Origin: Paludibacteraceae bacterium
Lineage (GTDB): Bacteria > Bacteroidota > Bacteroidia > Bacteroidales > Paludibacteraceae
Direction: 5' to 3'
NCBI GenBank assembly: GCA_024405875.1
Contig: JAKSOA010000015.1
Location: 1-40,073, forward strand
Length of the DNA stretch: 40,073 nucleotides
Shown: one piece after another, positions 16,679-25,069 of the stretch
Layout of the letters: the number at the start of each line of letters is the position of its first letter
How positions within the stretch are numbered: the stretch's first letter is position 1
Translations under genes and position numbers: made by a program
The notes under the pieces: model-generated
Databases searched by the model: none
What the model was told of the DNA's origin: nothing
The model's input: the letters and a program-made list of their open reading frames with translations, nothing else

Positions 16679-17704
16679 TTATAAATGTCTTTTAATCCAT
16701 CTAATTGAACGATTTTTAAATCTGTATATCTTATACCAGGATATATAGATATTAAATGGTAAACTTCTGTATAATTTTACCAATCTTGTTATTGGAACAT
16801 CGGGGTGGTTAGTTGTCACATATAAATCCCAATCCCATAACGCTTTTTCAGCATATTCTTTTGGCTCTCTGCTAATTTCATCATAATGATAAACAATTAA
16901 ACTTCTATAAAGTTCCTGCCCGAAATCTCTTCGTGTTGATGGTTCTTGCGGAATGTTATTTTTTGTAAATTCAATAGTGGATTTTACTACTGTTGTTACA
17001 TCATCAAAGTGTTTGGCTCTTACCTTTGGGTCATAACTTTGACCAACTCTTCCTTTATAATAGTTATAAATACATAAATCATAGTAAACAAAAGAGTTGG
17101 CAATGAGAATTGACAATCCCTCCAAAATAATATCATCATAACGCACCTTCTCTAAAAATATGGGTAAGTGAGGTTTTAAAAGTTCTGATTTAATAATACA
17201 ATGAACAATATATGTTTGGTTCGGGGTATGCTCTGTATGTAACCAATCATACTTGTTTGCATCATAAATTTTATCTGGTATCATATTTATAATACGAGAC
17301 TGTGAATAGGTGTCATTCTCAGCATAATATGTTTGACTATTGACAAATATTAAGTCGGTATCTGTATCTATTATTTTATCAATAAAAATACTAAACTGCT
17401 CTGTATCAAACCAATCATCAGAATCTAAGAAAAAAATATATTTACCAACAGCCTCTTTAATTCCTGTATTCCACGCTCCTCCGTGTCCTTTATTTTCTTG
17501 ATCTATCACTCTAATTACATTAGGATATTTTTTAGAGTATTGCTTGGCAATTTCCGCAGAATTATCCGGAGTGCCATCATTTACTACTACGATGTCTAAT
17601 AATTCAAATTGCTTCATAGGTACAATTAATGAATCCAAACATTTTCCTATGAATTTTTCCACATTATACACAGGAATTACTACTGATAAAATTTTTTTGT
17701 TCAT
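16679..17704 (-). CDS. Glycosyltransferase family 2
   Basis: The 341-residue GT-A fold enzyme begins SVVIPVYNVEKFIGKCLDSL and has VVNDGTPDNSAEIA (nucleotide-binding Asp) and the DXD-type metal site FFLDSDDWFD. The C-terminal half (about residues 200-341) is rich in aromatic residues, as in capsule and LPS glycosyltransferases. The donor and acceptor are unknown. It is the first gene of a two-gene unit with the flavoprotein. There is no TAnnTTTG box between its ATG and the structured RNA upstream, so the RNA promoter at 18063-18056 may serve as its promoter. It is AT-rich. Confidence 0.9.
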   Translation of the reverse strand: MNKKILSVVIPVYNVEKFIGKCLDSLIVPMKQFELLDIVVVNDGTPDNSAEIAKQYSKKYPNVIRVIDQENKGHGGAWNTGIKEAVGKYIFFLDSDDWFDTEQFSIFIDKIIDTDTDLIFVNSQTYYAENDTYSQSRIINMIPDKIYDANKYDWLHTEHTPNQTYIVHCIIKSELLKPHLPIFLEKVRYDDIILEGLSILIANSFVYYDLCIYNYYKGRVGQSYDPKVRAKHFDDVTTVVKSTIEFTKNNIPQEPSTRRDFGQELYRSLIVYHYDEISREPKEYAEKALWDWDLYVTTNHPDVPITRLVKLYRSLPFNIYISWYKIYRFKNRSIRWIKRHL

Positions 17705-17742
17705 ATATGTAAGTTTTAATGAGACTATTCAAAACAAGACAT

Positions 17743-18050
17743 AAAAAAAGCGGGACTCGCATTGTTGCTCGTTCCGCATTTCGAGGCTCTAGCATCGCCC
17801 AGTCATTGAGAAGAGCAACGCAGAAAGCCCACGCCGTATGTAAGGCATCGTGGCAAATTACCACGATTGCATATACACACCCCGAAGCTATCCGAGTTGC
17901 CTTGTCTTGCAATGACTTTTGAAAGTTGCTAGATTCCGAAATGTCAAGAACAAAGCGTCGTCAGACGCAAATAATATGTCTTAGAGGTATTCCTACCTCA
18001 ATATTTAAAACCCACCCATCCGCTCTGTATATGAGCTATGGCGTGGTTTT
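17743..18050 (-). ncRNA. Candidate structured RNA (leader or standalone) upstream of the GT2 operon
   Basis: No credible protein is encoded in this 300-nt stretch, but many helices are compatible with one fold. Nested stems are 937-943/777-783 (CGAAATG/CATTTCG), 927-933/788-794, 910-917/801-808 (8 bp), 896-900/815-819, 874-880/836-842 and 861-867/847-853, all numbers plus 17,000. Two local hairpins lie towards the 5' end: GAGGTA/TACCTC (17984-17989/17994-17999) and GCGTC/GACGC (17955-17959/17964-17968). The transcript would begin near 18050 after a perfect -7 box and reach a seven-T run at 17749-17743, 38 bp before the GT2 start. I do not recognise it as RNase P, tmRNA, SRP or 6S RNA. Confidence 0.65.
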
Positions 18051-18055
18051 CAGTG

Positions 18056-18063
18056 CAAAGATA
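18056..18063 (-). promoter_or_regulatory. -7 box (TATCTTTG) for the structured RNA
   Basis: The minus strand reads TATCTTTG, a perfect TAnnTTTG match. No other such box lies between here and the GT2 start at 17704. Confidence 0.65.
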
Positions 18064-18105
18064 TATTTTTTCCCAGAAAAAAATGGAATTTATTTTTTAA
18101 ATCAA

Positions 18106-18113
18106 TAACTTTG
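18106..18113 (+). promoter_or_regulatory. -7 box (TAACTTTG) for the DUF4160 remnant / DUF2442 unit
   Basis: TAACTTTG matches TAnnTTTG, 17 bp before the ATG of the DUF4160 remnant at 18131. It is divergent from the RNA promoter at 18056-18063. Confidence 0.6.
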
Positions 18114-18130
18114 CTAAAAAATAATTCATT

Positions 18131-18241
18131 ATGCCAGAGATAAGCAGATTTTATGGAATTATTGTAAGTTTGTTTTGGCGATATGTTACGGGTAACAGAT
18201 GTAGAATATATAAAAGATTACCAATTACTGTTAACATTTAA
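18131..18241 (+). pseudogene. Truncated DUF4160 gene remnant
   Basis: The frame opens with MPEISRFYGIIVSLFW, which matches the start of DUF4160 proteins (typically MPxISxFYGIxIxM). After this, the expected NPPHFH-type segment is missing. The frame runs instead into the DUF2442 gene in a different frame and stops at 18239-18241. DUF4160 and DUF2442 are usually encoded as an adjacent pair, so an internal deletion has probably removed nearly all of the first gene and the gap while leaving its promoter and first 16 codons in place. Confidence 0.7.
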
Positions 18242-18470
18242 TGACGGTATTAGCAAATTGGTTGACTTAGAAAAACACCTTACAGGAGCTGTGTTTGGAC
18301 CATTGCGTGACAAAAAACTTTTTATTCAATTTGCATTAACTCGTATGACTATTGAATGGGTTAATGGTGCGGATCTTGCCCCCGAATTCCTGTATGATAT
18401 TGGGAAAACAGTTGAACGCAAATTGTGTGTTGCAGAAGATGCCGCTGACTACCAAATCAATCAACGGTAG
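18183..18470 (+). CDS. DUF2442 domain protein
   Basis: The 95-residue protein matches DUF2442: MLRVTDVEYIKDYQLLLTFNDGISKLVDLEKHL, then FGPLRDKKLFIQFALTRMTIEWVNGADLAPEFLYD. The family normally forms a two-gene unit with DUF4160 and is suspected to be part of a toxin-antitoxin-like module, but the biochemical role is not established. Here the partner is reduced to a 16-codon stub that overlaps its 5' end. The DUF2442 protein itself looks intact, so it may be an orphan. Its stop is 7 bp from the stop of the convergent ATPase gene. Confidence 0.85.
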   Translation: MLRVTDVEYIKDYQLLLTFNDGISKLVDLEKHLTGAVFGPLRDKKLFIQFALTRMTIEWVNGADLAPEFLYDIGKTVERKLCVAEDAADYQINQR

Positions 18471-18477
18471 TCATAAA

Positions 18478-19602
18478 TCATCTGGTTTTTTCTAACCAAA
18501 TGGCTAAGAATTTATCATAAATCTCATACACTCCATTTGTATTTGTAATCAACCCTCTCTCAAGCAAAATCGGCACAGCGGCTTTTACAGAACTTGGTGA
18601 TAATAGTCCATATTTTTTAGAGAACTTACCCGATGTAAGATTTTTAGCCTTCCCCTCAAGTGCAATCGCTTTTAAAACCTGTGTTTGTTTTTGAGGGAGT
18701 TGATATAACAAGTCTTCATAAATATTTGCTGAGTATTTGATAATATTTTGAACGGCTCTGTCAACATTATCAGCCGAACAATTGTCATTTGCATCTGTCA
18801 TAGAATACAGTTCATTCATTATACGCTGCAAATAGTATGTTATGCCCTCAAACTTATTGTAAACATCTTCAACAATTTCAGCAGATATCTCCTTGCCGTT
18901 GATTTTGAACATATTTAAACAAAACTCTGTATATTTATCAAGAGGAATGACATCTAAAGAGTAGTTTGTGACACTTTGATAAAATGGTCTGGCTGGCGAA
19001 TTAAATATGGAACTCATTAAATGACGCTGTGAACCTGAGAACACAAAACGTGCATTGGAACAATACTGTACTTTTGTTCTTAACATTGCCTCCACATTGT
19101 CTTTTTCAAATTTTGTAATTTGCTGAAACTCATCAATTGCAACTAAACAAGGCTTATCGGCTGATTGCAGATATTTAAAAATTTCATCTAGTGTGACTGT
19201 AGGATTACTTACGGCATCAAATTCCACAGTCCACGTAGGCATTCCTTGCATATCATAGGTGATTCCTGGTCTTATGGAAGATAACGCATTCAAAAAATTT
19301 TCCCATACCACTCTTCCTTTTGGCTTTAACTCCTCTAAAATGCTTTTACCCATTAAGGAGACCATTTCTTGATATGATTTTGCAGTATATATATCAACTA
19401 TAAATGTGTAGTAATTGTTCTTTATTTCATCTTGTGCAAAACAATGTCTTATAAGGTCTGTCTTACCGTATCTTCTTGGTGAAATTAGTGCCAGATTATT
19501 GCCATTTGTAAACAAACGTATAATATCCGCTGTTTCGTTTTTACGGTCACAGAAATACTTTTCTCCCGCATAACCTGTTGTGATAAAAGGATTTTCAGTC
19601 AT
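18478..19602 (-). CDS. AAA-type ATP-binding protein (archaeal-ATPase/STAND-like)
   Basis: The 374-residue protein has a Walker A SPRRYGKTDLI (about residues 41-51), Walker B CLVAIDEFQQI (about residues 151-161) and sensor FVFSGSQRHLMSSIF. The C-terminal winged-helix-like region (about 300-374) ends YEIYDKFLAIWLEKTR. The start MTENPFITTGYAGEKYFCDRKNE is typical of a large Bacteroidales family of unknown function, often mobile and found next to repeats. A perfect TATCTTTG box (19629-19622) lies about 20 bp before the ATG, overlapped by a short palindrome. It is unrelated in detail to the DUF4143 ATPase at 5747-7000. Confidence 0.85.
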   Translation of the reverse strand: MTENPFITTGYAGEKYFCDRKNETADIIRLFTNGNNLALISPRRYGKTDLIRHCFAQDEIKNNYYTFIVDIYTAKSYQEMVSLMGKSILEELKPKGRVVWENFLNALSSIRPGITYDMQGMPTWTVEFDAVSNPTVTLDEIFKYLQSADKPCLVAIDEFQQITKFEKDNVEAMLRTKVQYCSNARFVFSGSQRHLMSSIFNSPARPFYQSVTNYSLDVIPLDKYTEFCLNMFKINGKEISAEIVEDVYNKFEGITYYLQRIMNELYSMTDANDNCSADNVDRAVQNIIKYSANIYEDLLYQLPQKQTQVLKAIALEGKAKNLTSGKFSKKYGLLSPSSVKAAVPILLERGLITNTNGVYEIYDKFLAIWLEKTR

Positions 19603-19621
19603 TTTTTATATATTATTTTTG

Positions 19622-19652
19622 CAAAGATACATATTTTTCCATAAAATGGAAA
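19622..19652 (-). promoter_or_regulatory. Promoter and adjacent dyad of the ATP-binding protein gene
   Basis: On the minus strand TATCTTTG occupies 19629-19622. Just upstream is the dyad TTTCCA-taaaa-TGGAAA (within 19634-19652), a possible operator. Confidence 0.5.
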
Positions 19653-19697
19653 TTATTTTTTGGAAAATACTAAAAACCGTTGATGCTGAATTTTGTG

Positions 19698-19705
19698 TAA
19701 CTTTG
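19698..19705 (+). promoter_or_regulatory. -7 box (TAACTTTG) directly before the BASS transporter start
   Basis: TAACTTTG ends only 8 bp before the ATG at 19714, so the mRNA leader would be a few nucleotides at most. It also overlaps, and so argues against, a TTG start at 19693. Confidence 0.55.
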
Positions 19706-19713
19706 CGCCCCGT

Positions 19714-20706
19714 ATGAGAAAAGTTTGTAAGTTTATAACTGACTATATGTCACTGATAGTGCTGGTGGCTGCGGCATCAGCATTCTTTTTTCCAAAGGCA
19801 TTGAGTTTTATTGAGACTTCATTCATAACTCCATTGCTGGGTATAATAATGTTTGGTATGGGTTTGACAATCAATTTGTCTGACCTAAAAACCACATTCG
19901 GTTTGCAAGATGTCAAGGCATTTGGCAAATTCAACATAAAGGTTCCTTGCCGAAACATAATAATAGGGACTGTGGCTCAATTCCTCATTATGCCACTGCT
20001 TGCCTGGTTTCTTGTGAAGATATTCTCTCTGCCTCCTGAACTTGCTGTAGGTGTTATTCTTGTAGGTTGCTGTCCTGGCGGCACATCTTCTAATGTAATA
20101 ACCTATCTTGCTGGTGGTGATTTAACCCTGTCTGTGGGAATGACTACTGTGAATACCTTGCTGGCTCCGCTACTTACACCTATTCTGGTCTGGCTTTTTG
20201 CCGGAACCTTGATTGAGATAGATTTTTGGGGAATGTTCCTCTCTATAGCACAGATTATTCTGCTGCCTATTGCTCTTGGTATGGTTTTCCAGAGATTTTT
20301 CCCCGATACAACACTTAAAATAAAGGATTATTTACCAGCCATATCAACCATTGCTATAACCGCCATAGTAATAGCGGTTGTAGCCGCAAATGCCTCAGCA
20401 CTTGCCACATCGGGGTTGATAATTATTGCGGTGGTTTTACTACACAACACATTAGGATATGCGTTAGGCTATGTCACAGGCAAGTTGTTCAGGCTTGGCA
20501 GACCTCAATGTATTGCAATGAGCGTGGAGATAGGTATGCAGAACAGCGGTCTCGCTTGCTCTATGGCTGCCATTCACTTTGCCACGATGCCCCTTGCCAC
20601 GGTGCCTGGTGCAATCTTTAGTGTGTGGCACAACATCTCCGGAGCCTTATATGCAAGAATTCTGAATATTCATATTTCTGTTGCACAATACAGCAAAAAA
20701 AACTAA
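19714..20706 (+). CDS. Bile acid:sodium symporter family (BASS) transporter
   Basis: This protein of about 330 residues has 9-10 hydrophobic segments and the BASS signature motifs GIIMFGMGLTINLSDLK, VGCCPGGTSSNVITYLAGGDLTLSVGMT and SVEIGMQNSGLACSMA. Family members couple import of an organic anion to sodium; in gut Bacteroidales the substrate is usually not known (pantoate, 2-oxo acids and bile acids occur in the family). I start it at ATG 19714 rather than the TTG at 19693 because a perfect -7 box lies at 19698-19705 and MRKVCKFITDYMSLIV fits the family N-terminus. ATG 19747 is an alternative. leuS follows after 29 bp. Confidence 0.88.
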   Translation: MRKVCKFITDYMSLIVLVAAASAFFFPKALSFIETSFITPLLGIIMFGMGLTINLSDLKTTFGLQDVKAFGKFNIKVPCRNIIIGTVAQFLIMPLLAWFLVKIFSLPPELAVGVILVGCCPGGTSSNVITYLAGGDLTLSVGMTTVNTLLAPLLTPILVWLFAGTLIEIDFWGMFLSIAQIILLPIALGMVFQRFFPDTTLKIKDYLPAISTIAITAIVIAVVAANASALATSGLIIIAVVLLHNTLGYALGYVTGKLFRLGRPQCIAMSVEIGMQNSGLACSMAAIHFATMPLATVPGAIFSVWHNISGALYARILNIHISVAQYSKKN

Positions 20707-20711
20707 ATTTG
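20704..20711 (+). promoter_or_regulatory. -7 box (TAAATTTG) for leuS
   Basis: TAAATTTG overlaps the stop codon of the BASS gene and lies 24 bp before the leuS ATG, suggesting leuS has its own promoter. Confidence 0.5.
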
Positions 20712-20735
20712 TGGTCTGTTTAAATAAGGTTAGTT

Positions 20736-23492
20736 ATGGACTACAATTTCAGAGAGATTGAGCAAAAATGGCAGGAGTATTGGAAAAAGAATGCCGTGTA
20801 CAAAGTTGATATTGATGAGAGCAAGCCTAAGTTCTATGTGCTTGATATGTTCCCCTACCCGTCTGGTGCGGGATTGCACGTTGGACACCCGCTGGGCTAC
20901 ATTGCTTCAGACATATACAGCCGTTTCAAAAGATTAAAAGGCTATAATGTGCTTCACCCTATGGGCTACGATGCCTACGGACTGCCAGCAGAGCAATACG
21001 CCATACAGACAGGACAACATCCTGAAAAAACCACTTTTGACAATATAGCCCGATACCGTAGCCAAATGGACAAGATTGGGTTCTGCTATGATTGGAGCAG
21101 AGAGGTAAGAACTTGTACTCCAGACTACTACAAGTGGACACAGTGGGCTTTCCTGCAGATGTTCAAGCACTATTATGACAAGGACGCAAACAAGGCTCTG
21201 CCAATAACAGAACTTGAAAAGAGATTTGCCGCAGAGGGTAACGCCAATGTTAATGCGGCAACAGGATATGAAGAGACTTTCACCGCCGCAGAGTGGAACG
21301 CATTCTCTGATAAGGAGAAGCGAGCCGTGCTTATGCAGTACCGCATAGCCTACAAGGCGGACACAATGGTGAACTGGTGTCCTAAATTGGGAACAGTACT
21401 TGCCAACGATGAGGTTTCTGAAGGACTCTCTGTGCGTGGAGGCTACCCTGTGGAACAGAAAGTAATGAGCCAATGGTGTCTGCGTGTAAGCGCCTACGCA
21501 CAACGCCTGCTTGACGGACTTGAAACCATTGATTGGACAGACTCTCTTAAAGAGACACAGCGTAACTGGATTGGCAGAAGTGAGGGTGCCGAGATGAAGT
21601 TCCGCATAGACGGCACAGATGAATACTTTACCGTATTCACCACCCGTGCCGACACCACATTTGGCGTGACATTTATGGTACTTGCCCCTGAAAGTGAGTA
21701 TGTTGCAAAGGTTACAACAGATAAGCAAAAGGCAGAAGTTGACGCATATCTTGATGCTGTAAAACGCCGTACGGAGCGTGAGAGAATTGCAGACCGTAAG
21801 GTTAGCGGCGTATTCTCAGGCTCATACGCAGTGAACCCGTTTACAGGTGATAAGATTCCTGTCTATATTTCAGACTATGTGCTTGCAGGCTATGGTACAG
21901 GTGCCATTATGGCTGTACCCGCCCACGATAGCCGTGACTATGCCTTTGCAAAGCACTTTAACTTGCCTATAATACCTCTTATTGAGGGTTGTGATGTTAC
22001 AAATGAGAGTTATGACGCCAAAGAGGGCGTTATGTGTAATTCAGGATTTCTTAACGGATTACAGGTTAAGGAAGCCATTGCGGCGGCAAAAAAATATATA
22101 TCAGAGAAAGGCATTGGTAAGGTTAAAGTGAACTACAGACTTAGAGATGCCATTTTCTCTCGTCAGAGATATTGGGGCGAGCCGTTCCCAATCTATTACA
22201 AAGATGGTGAGCCGTTCCCTCTTGATGAGAGCGAACTGCCTGTAACGCTTCCTGAAATTGATGAGTACAAGCCTACTGAGACGGGAGAACCGCCTCTTGG
22301 ACGTGCTAAGAATTGGGTTAATGCGGAGGGCTTCCCTCTTGAACTCTGCACAATGCCAGGTTTCGCCGGTTCATCAGCCTACTACCTGCGTTATATGGAC
22401 CCGCATAACTCTGAAGCACTTGTAAGCAAGAGAGCCGATGAGTATTGGCGTAACGTTGACCTCTACATCGGGGGAACGGAACACGCCACCGGTCACTTGA
22501 TTTACAGCCGTTTCTGGAACAAATTCCTATATGACTTGGGCATTGTATGTAAAGAGGAGCCGTTCAAGAAACTTATTAACCAGGGTATGATTCAGGGACG
22601 CAGTAACTTTGTTTACCGTGTCATAGGCACTAATAAATTTGTCTCTTTTGGACTCAAGGAGCAGTACAAGACTCAGGAAATACACGTAAATGTGAACATA
22701 GTTTCAAATGATATTCTTGATACTGAGGCATTTAAGGCGTGGATGCCCGATTTTGCAAACGCTGAGTTCATTCTTGAAGACGGCAAATATGTGTGTGGCT
22801 GGGCTGTTGAGAAAATGAGTAAGTCAATGTTCAATGTTGTCAACCCCGATGACATAGTTGAGAAATATGGTGCAGACACTCTGCGTCTGTATGAGATGTT
22901 CCTTGGTCCGCTTGAGCAGTCAAAGCCTTGGGACACCAACGGCATTGACGGTGTGCACCGATTCCTGAAGAAGTTCTGGGGCTTGATGTTCAATGGTGAT
23001 GAACTCTCTGTAAGCGACGCTGAGCCTACTGCGGAGGAACTAAAGATTCTGCACCAAACCATAAAGAAGGTTACATTTGACATTGAACACTTCTCTTATA
23101 ACACCTCTGTCTCCGCATTTATGATTTGCATAAATGAACTGAGCCGCCTGAAATGCAACAAACGTGCTGTAATAGAGCCACTTGCAATACTTATTGCTCC
23201 GTTTGCTCCACATATTGCAGAGGAGATGTACCACATTTTAGGAAATGACGGCACTGTATGTGACGCTACATACCCTGTATGTAATGAGGCTTACCTTGTG
23301 GAGAATACTGTAAAATACCCTATCTCATTCAACGGCAAGACACGCTTTATGCTTGACCTGCCTGCAGGTGCTTCACGTGAAGATATTGAGAAGGCTGTTC
23401 TTGCAGATGAACAGACAGCAAAATTCCTTAACGGCGGCTCCCCGAAGAAAGTAATAGTGGTGCTTGGCAGAATTGTAAACATAGTTATTTAA
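20736..23492 (+). CDS. leuS: Leucyl-tRNA synthetase
   Basis: The 918-residue class Ia synthetase charges tRNA-Leu. The HIGH-type motif is in [15 protein letters not shown] (HVGH at residues 48-51), and the KMSKS motif lies at residues 693-697. The CP1 editing domain includes [19 protein letters not shown] (the T-rich editing site) and [21 protein letters not shown]. The C-terminal domain ends [14 protein letters not shown]. The length is on the long side for bacterial LeuRS (about 860-880) but typical for Bacteroidetes. The start is fixed by [16 protein letters not shown]. Confidence 0.98.
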   Translation: MDYNFREIEQKWQEYWKKNAVYKVDIDESKPKFYVLDMFPYPSGAGLHVGHPLGYIASDIYSRFKRLKGYNVLHPMGYDAYGLPAEQYAIQTGQHPEKTTFDNIARYRSQMDKIGFCYDWSREVRTCTPDYYKWTQWAFLQMFKHYYDKDANKALPITELEKRFAAEGNANVNAATGYEETFTAAEWNAFSDKEKRAVLMQYRIAYKADTMVNWCPKLGTVLANDEVSEGLSVRGGYPVEQKVMSQWCLRVSAYAQRLLDGLETIDWTDSLKETQRNWIGRSEGAEMKFRIDGTDEYFTVFTTRADTTFGVTFMVLAPESEYVAKVTTDKQKAEVDAYLDAVKRRTERERIADRKVSGVFSGSYAVNPFTGDKIPVYISDYVLAGYGTGAIMAVPAHDSRDYAFAKHFNLPIIPLIEGCDVTNESYDAKEGVMCNSGFLNGLQVKEAIAAAKKYISEKGIGKVKVNYRLRDAIFSRQRYWGEPFPIYYKDGEPFPLDESELPVTLPEIDEYKPTETGEPPLGRAKNWVNAEGFPLELCTMPGFAGSSAYYLRYMDPHNSEALVSKRADEYWRNVDLYIGGTEHATGHLIYSRFWNKFLYDLGIVCKEEPFKKLINQGMIQGRSNFVYRVIGTNKFVSFGLKEQYKTQEIHVNVNIVSNDILDTEAFKAWMPDFANAEFILEDGKYVCGWAVEKMSKSMFNVVNPDDIVEKYGADTLRLYEMFLGPLEQSKPWDTNGIDGVHRFLKKFWGLMFNGDELSVSDAEPTAEELKILHQTIKKVTFDIEHFSYNTSVSAFMICINELSRLKCNKRAVIEPLAILIAPFAPHIAEEMYHILGNDGTVCDATYPVCNEAYLVENTVKYPISFNGKTRFMLDLPAGASREDIEKAVLADEQTAKFLNGGSPKKVIVVLGRIVNIVI

Positions 23493-23493
23493 G

Positions 23494-23611
23494 AGGGACA
23501 AGGGACAAGTGAAAAGTGAAAAAAGAAAAGTGAATAGTTTGTACAATCTGTTCCTCCCTTTAGGGAGGTTAGGAGGGCACTATTCTTTTTTCTTTATTAA
23601 CTATTAACTCT
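23494..23611. repeat. Repeat element A, copy 2
   Basis: The core at about 23550-23578 is nearly identical to copy 1 (gttcctccctttagggagg, then ttaggagggc). The left arm has gggacaa, gggacaa, gtgaaaa, gtgaaaa, aagaaaa and gtgaata heptamers; the right arm begins actattc and ends in ttaactattaact before the wzx ATG. The 30 bases adjoining the core on each side can pair at about 24 of 30 positions. The base change next to the core (aaaagt in copy 1, aatagt here) is matched on the other side (actttt, actatt). Confidence 0.7.
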
Positions 23612-23617
23612 ATCATA

Positions 23618-25069
23618 ATGAGTGACAACCTAAAGAAGACAATGCTTGGTGCCTTAAAGTGGGCTACTGCAGACCGTGTGGCTCAACAGGGTATACAGTT
23701 TGTCATCGGGGTTATTCTCGCCCGCTTGCTTGACCCTAAGGACTACGGTCTTATGGGTATGATTCTCATTTTCGCCCAAATTGCATACGTTATGGTGGAG
23801 AGCGGACTCGGCTATGCACTGGTACGCACCACAGAGATTACCGAGACTCACAAAAACACTGTTTTCTATAGTAATTGCGGTATATCTGTAATACTTTATC
23901 TGATTCTGTGGTTCTGCTCCCCTGCCATTGCCACATTCTTTAATCAGCCCGATTTGGTTTGGATTGCACGGGTTACATTCCTTGCCATTCTCTTCAACGC
24001 ACTCTATCTTGTGCCTTATAATATGATGGGAAGGGCGCTTGACTACAAAACACTTACTAAAATTAACTTTACGGCAACTCTGCTGAGTGGTATCTCCGGA
24101 ATTGTGATGGCTTATTGTAATCTTGGAGTGTGGGCGTTAGTTACACAACAGACTTCATACCACTTCTTTCGTATGATTCTGTTCCATTGCCACTCCACTT
24201 GGAAACCTGCTTTGCTCTTCTCATTCCAGATACTGAAAGGGTACGCCGGATTTAGTGTGAATATGCTTGGGACATCACTGCTGACAGTTCTTTTCAATAA
24301 TATTTATACTCTGCTTCTTGGAAAACTCTACCCTGTGAAACAGGTTGGATACTATACTCAGGGAAATAAAATGAGTGAGACTGTGAACTTCACATTTCTT
24401 GCAATTCTAAGCACGGTATATAATCTGATGGCTCAGATTCACGAGCAGACGGAGCGTGTGGCAAACATTTTGCGAACATTCAGCAAGAATGTCAGCAATA
24501 TAACTCTGCCACTTTCAGTATTCCTGCTTTGTGCGGCAAAACCACTCTTCTTTCTGCTATTTGGTGAAAAATGGCTTGATGCCGTGCCATATTTCCAACT
24601 TATGTGTGCGGCAAACCTCTTTGCACCACTCTATCAACTTAAAGTTCACACACTTAACGCACGCGGACGTTCACGTACCACATTTCTGGTAGAACTTACT
24701 AAACGTGTCATAATACTGCTATCCATTGTTGTTTGCCTGTGGCTTGATTGGGATATTAAGATTATGCTGCTCTTCTACATTGGTTCCTGCTGGCTTGCCT
24801 ACATACTATCTGCCGTAGCCATCAAAAAGGAACTGCTCATATACTACCGCCACCAATTTCTTGACATCCTGCCATCACTTGGTTCAAGCGTACTTGTTGG
24901 CGCTTCTGTGTTTGCCATATCACTATGCTTTGATAATCTGTACATTACAATAGGCATACAAACTGTAACGGCTCTTGCCGTTTACTTTTTATATCAGTTG
25001 ATTTTCAACCGACAGTTCCTGACAGAGACTAAAAACCTTATCCAAGGCAAAGTAGATGAGAATGAATAG
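23618..25069 (+). CDS. Polysaccharide flippase (Wzx/MOP family)
   Basis: This 483-residue protein has 12-14 hydrophobic helices and begins MSDNLKKTMLGALKWATADRVAQQGIQFVIGVILARLL, the standard start of the oligosaccharide flippase (MOP, Wzx-like) family. It should move lipid-linked O-antigen or capsule repeat units across the inner membrane. The glycosyltransferases downstream support this. It directly follows element A copy 2, with no TAnnTTTG box seen, and overlaps the next gene by 14 bp, so the two are co-translated. Confidence 0.9.
   Translation: MSDNLKKTMLGALKWATADRVAQQGIQFVIGVILARLLDPKDYGLMGMILIFAQIAYVMVESGLGYALVRTTEITETHKNTVFYSNCGISVILYLILWFCSPAIATFFNQPDLVWIARVTFLAILFNALYLVPYNMMGRALDYKTLTKINFTATLLSGISGIVMAYCNLGVWALVTQQTSYHFFRMILFHCHSTWKPALLFSFQILKGYAGFSVNMLGTSLLTVLFNNIYTLLLGKLYPVKQVGYYTQGNKMSETVNFTFLAILSTVYNLMAQIHEQTERVANILRTFSKNVSNITLPLSVFLLCAAKPLFFLLFGEKWLDAVPYFQLMCAANLFAPLYQLKVHTLNARGRSRTTFLVELTKRVIILLSIVVCLWLDWDIKIMLLFYIGSCWLAYILSAVAIKKELLIYYRHQFLDILPSLGSSVLVGASVFAISLCFDNLYITIGIQTVTALAVYFLYQLIFNRQFLTETKNLIQGKVDENE

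Noticed and set aside
17664-17922. Two short ORFs (82 and 67 codons) in the RNA region
   Set aside because: They overlap the nested helices on both strands and have no start or promoter of their own; base pairing explains the region better.
17926-18108. 60-codon ORF before the DUF4160 remnant
   Set aside because: Antisense to the 5' part of the structured RNA and covering its promoter; no protein-like composition.
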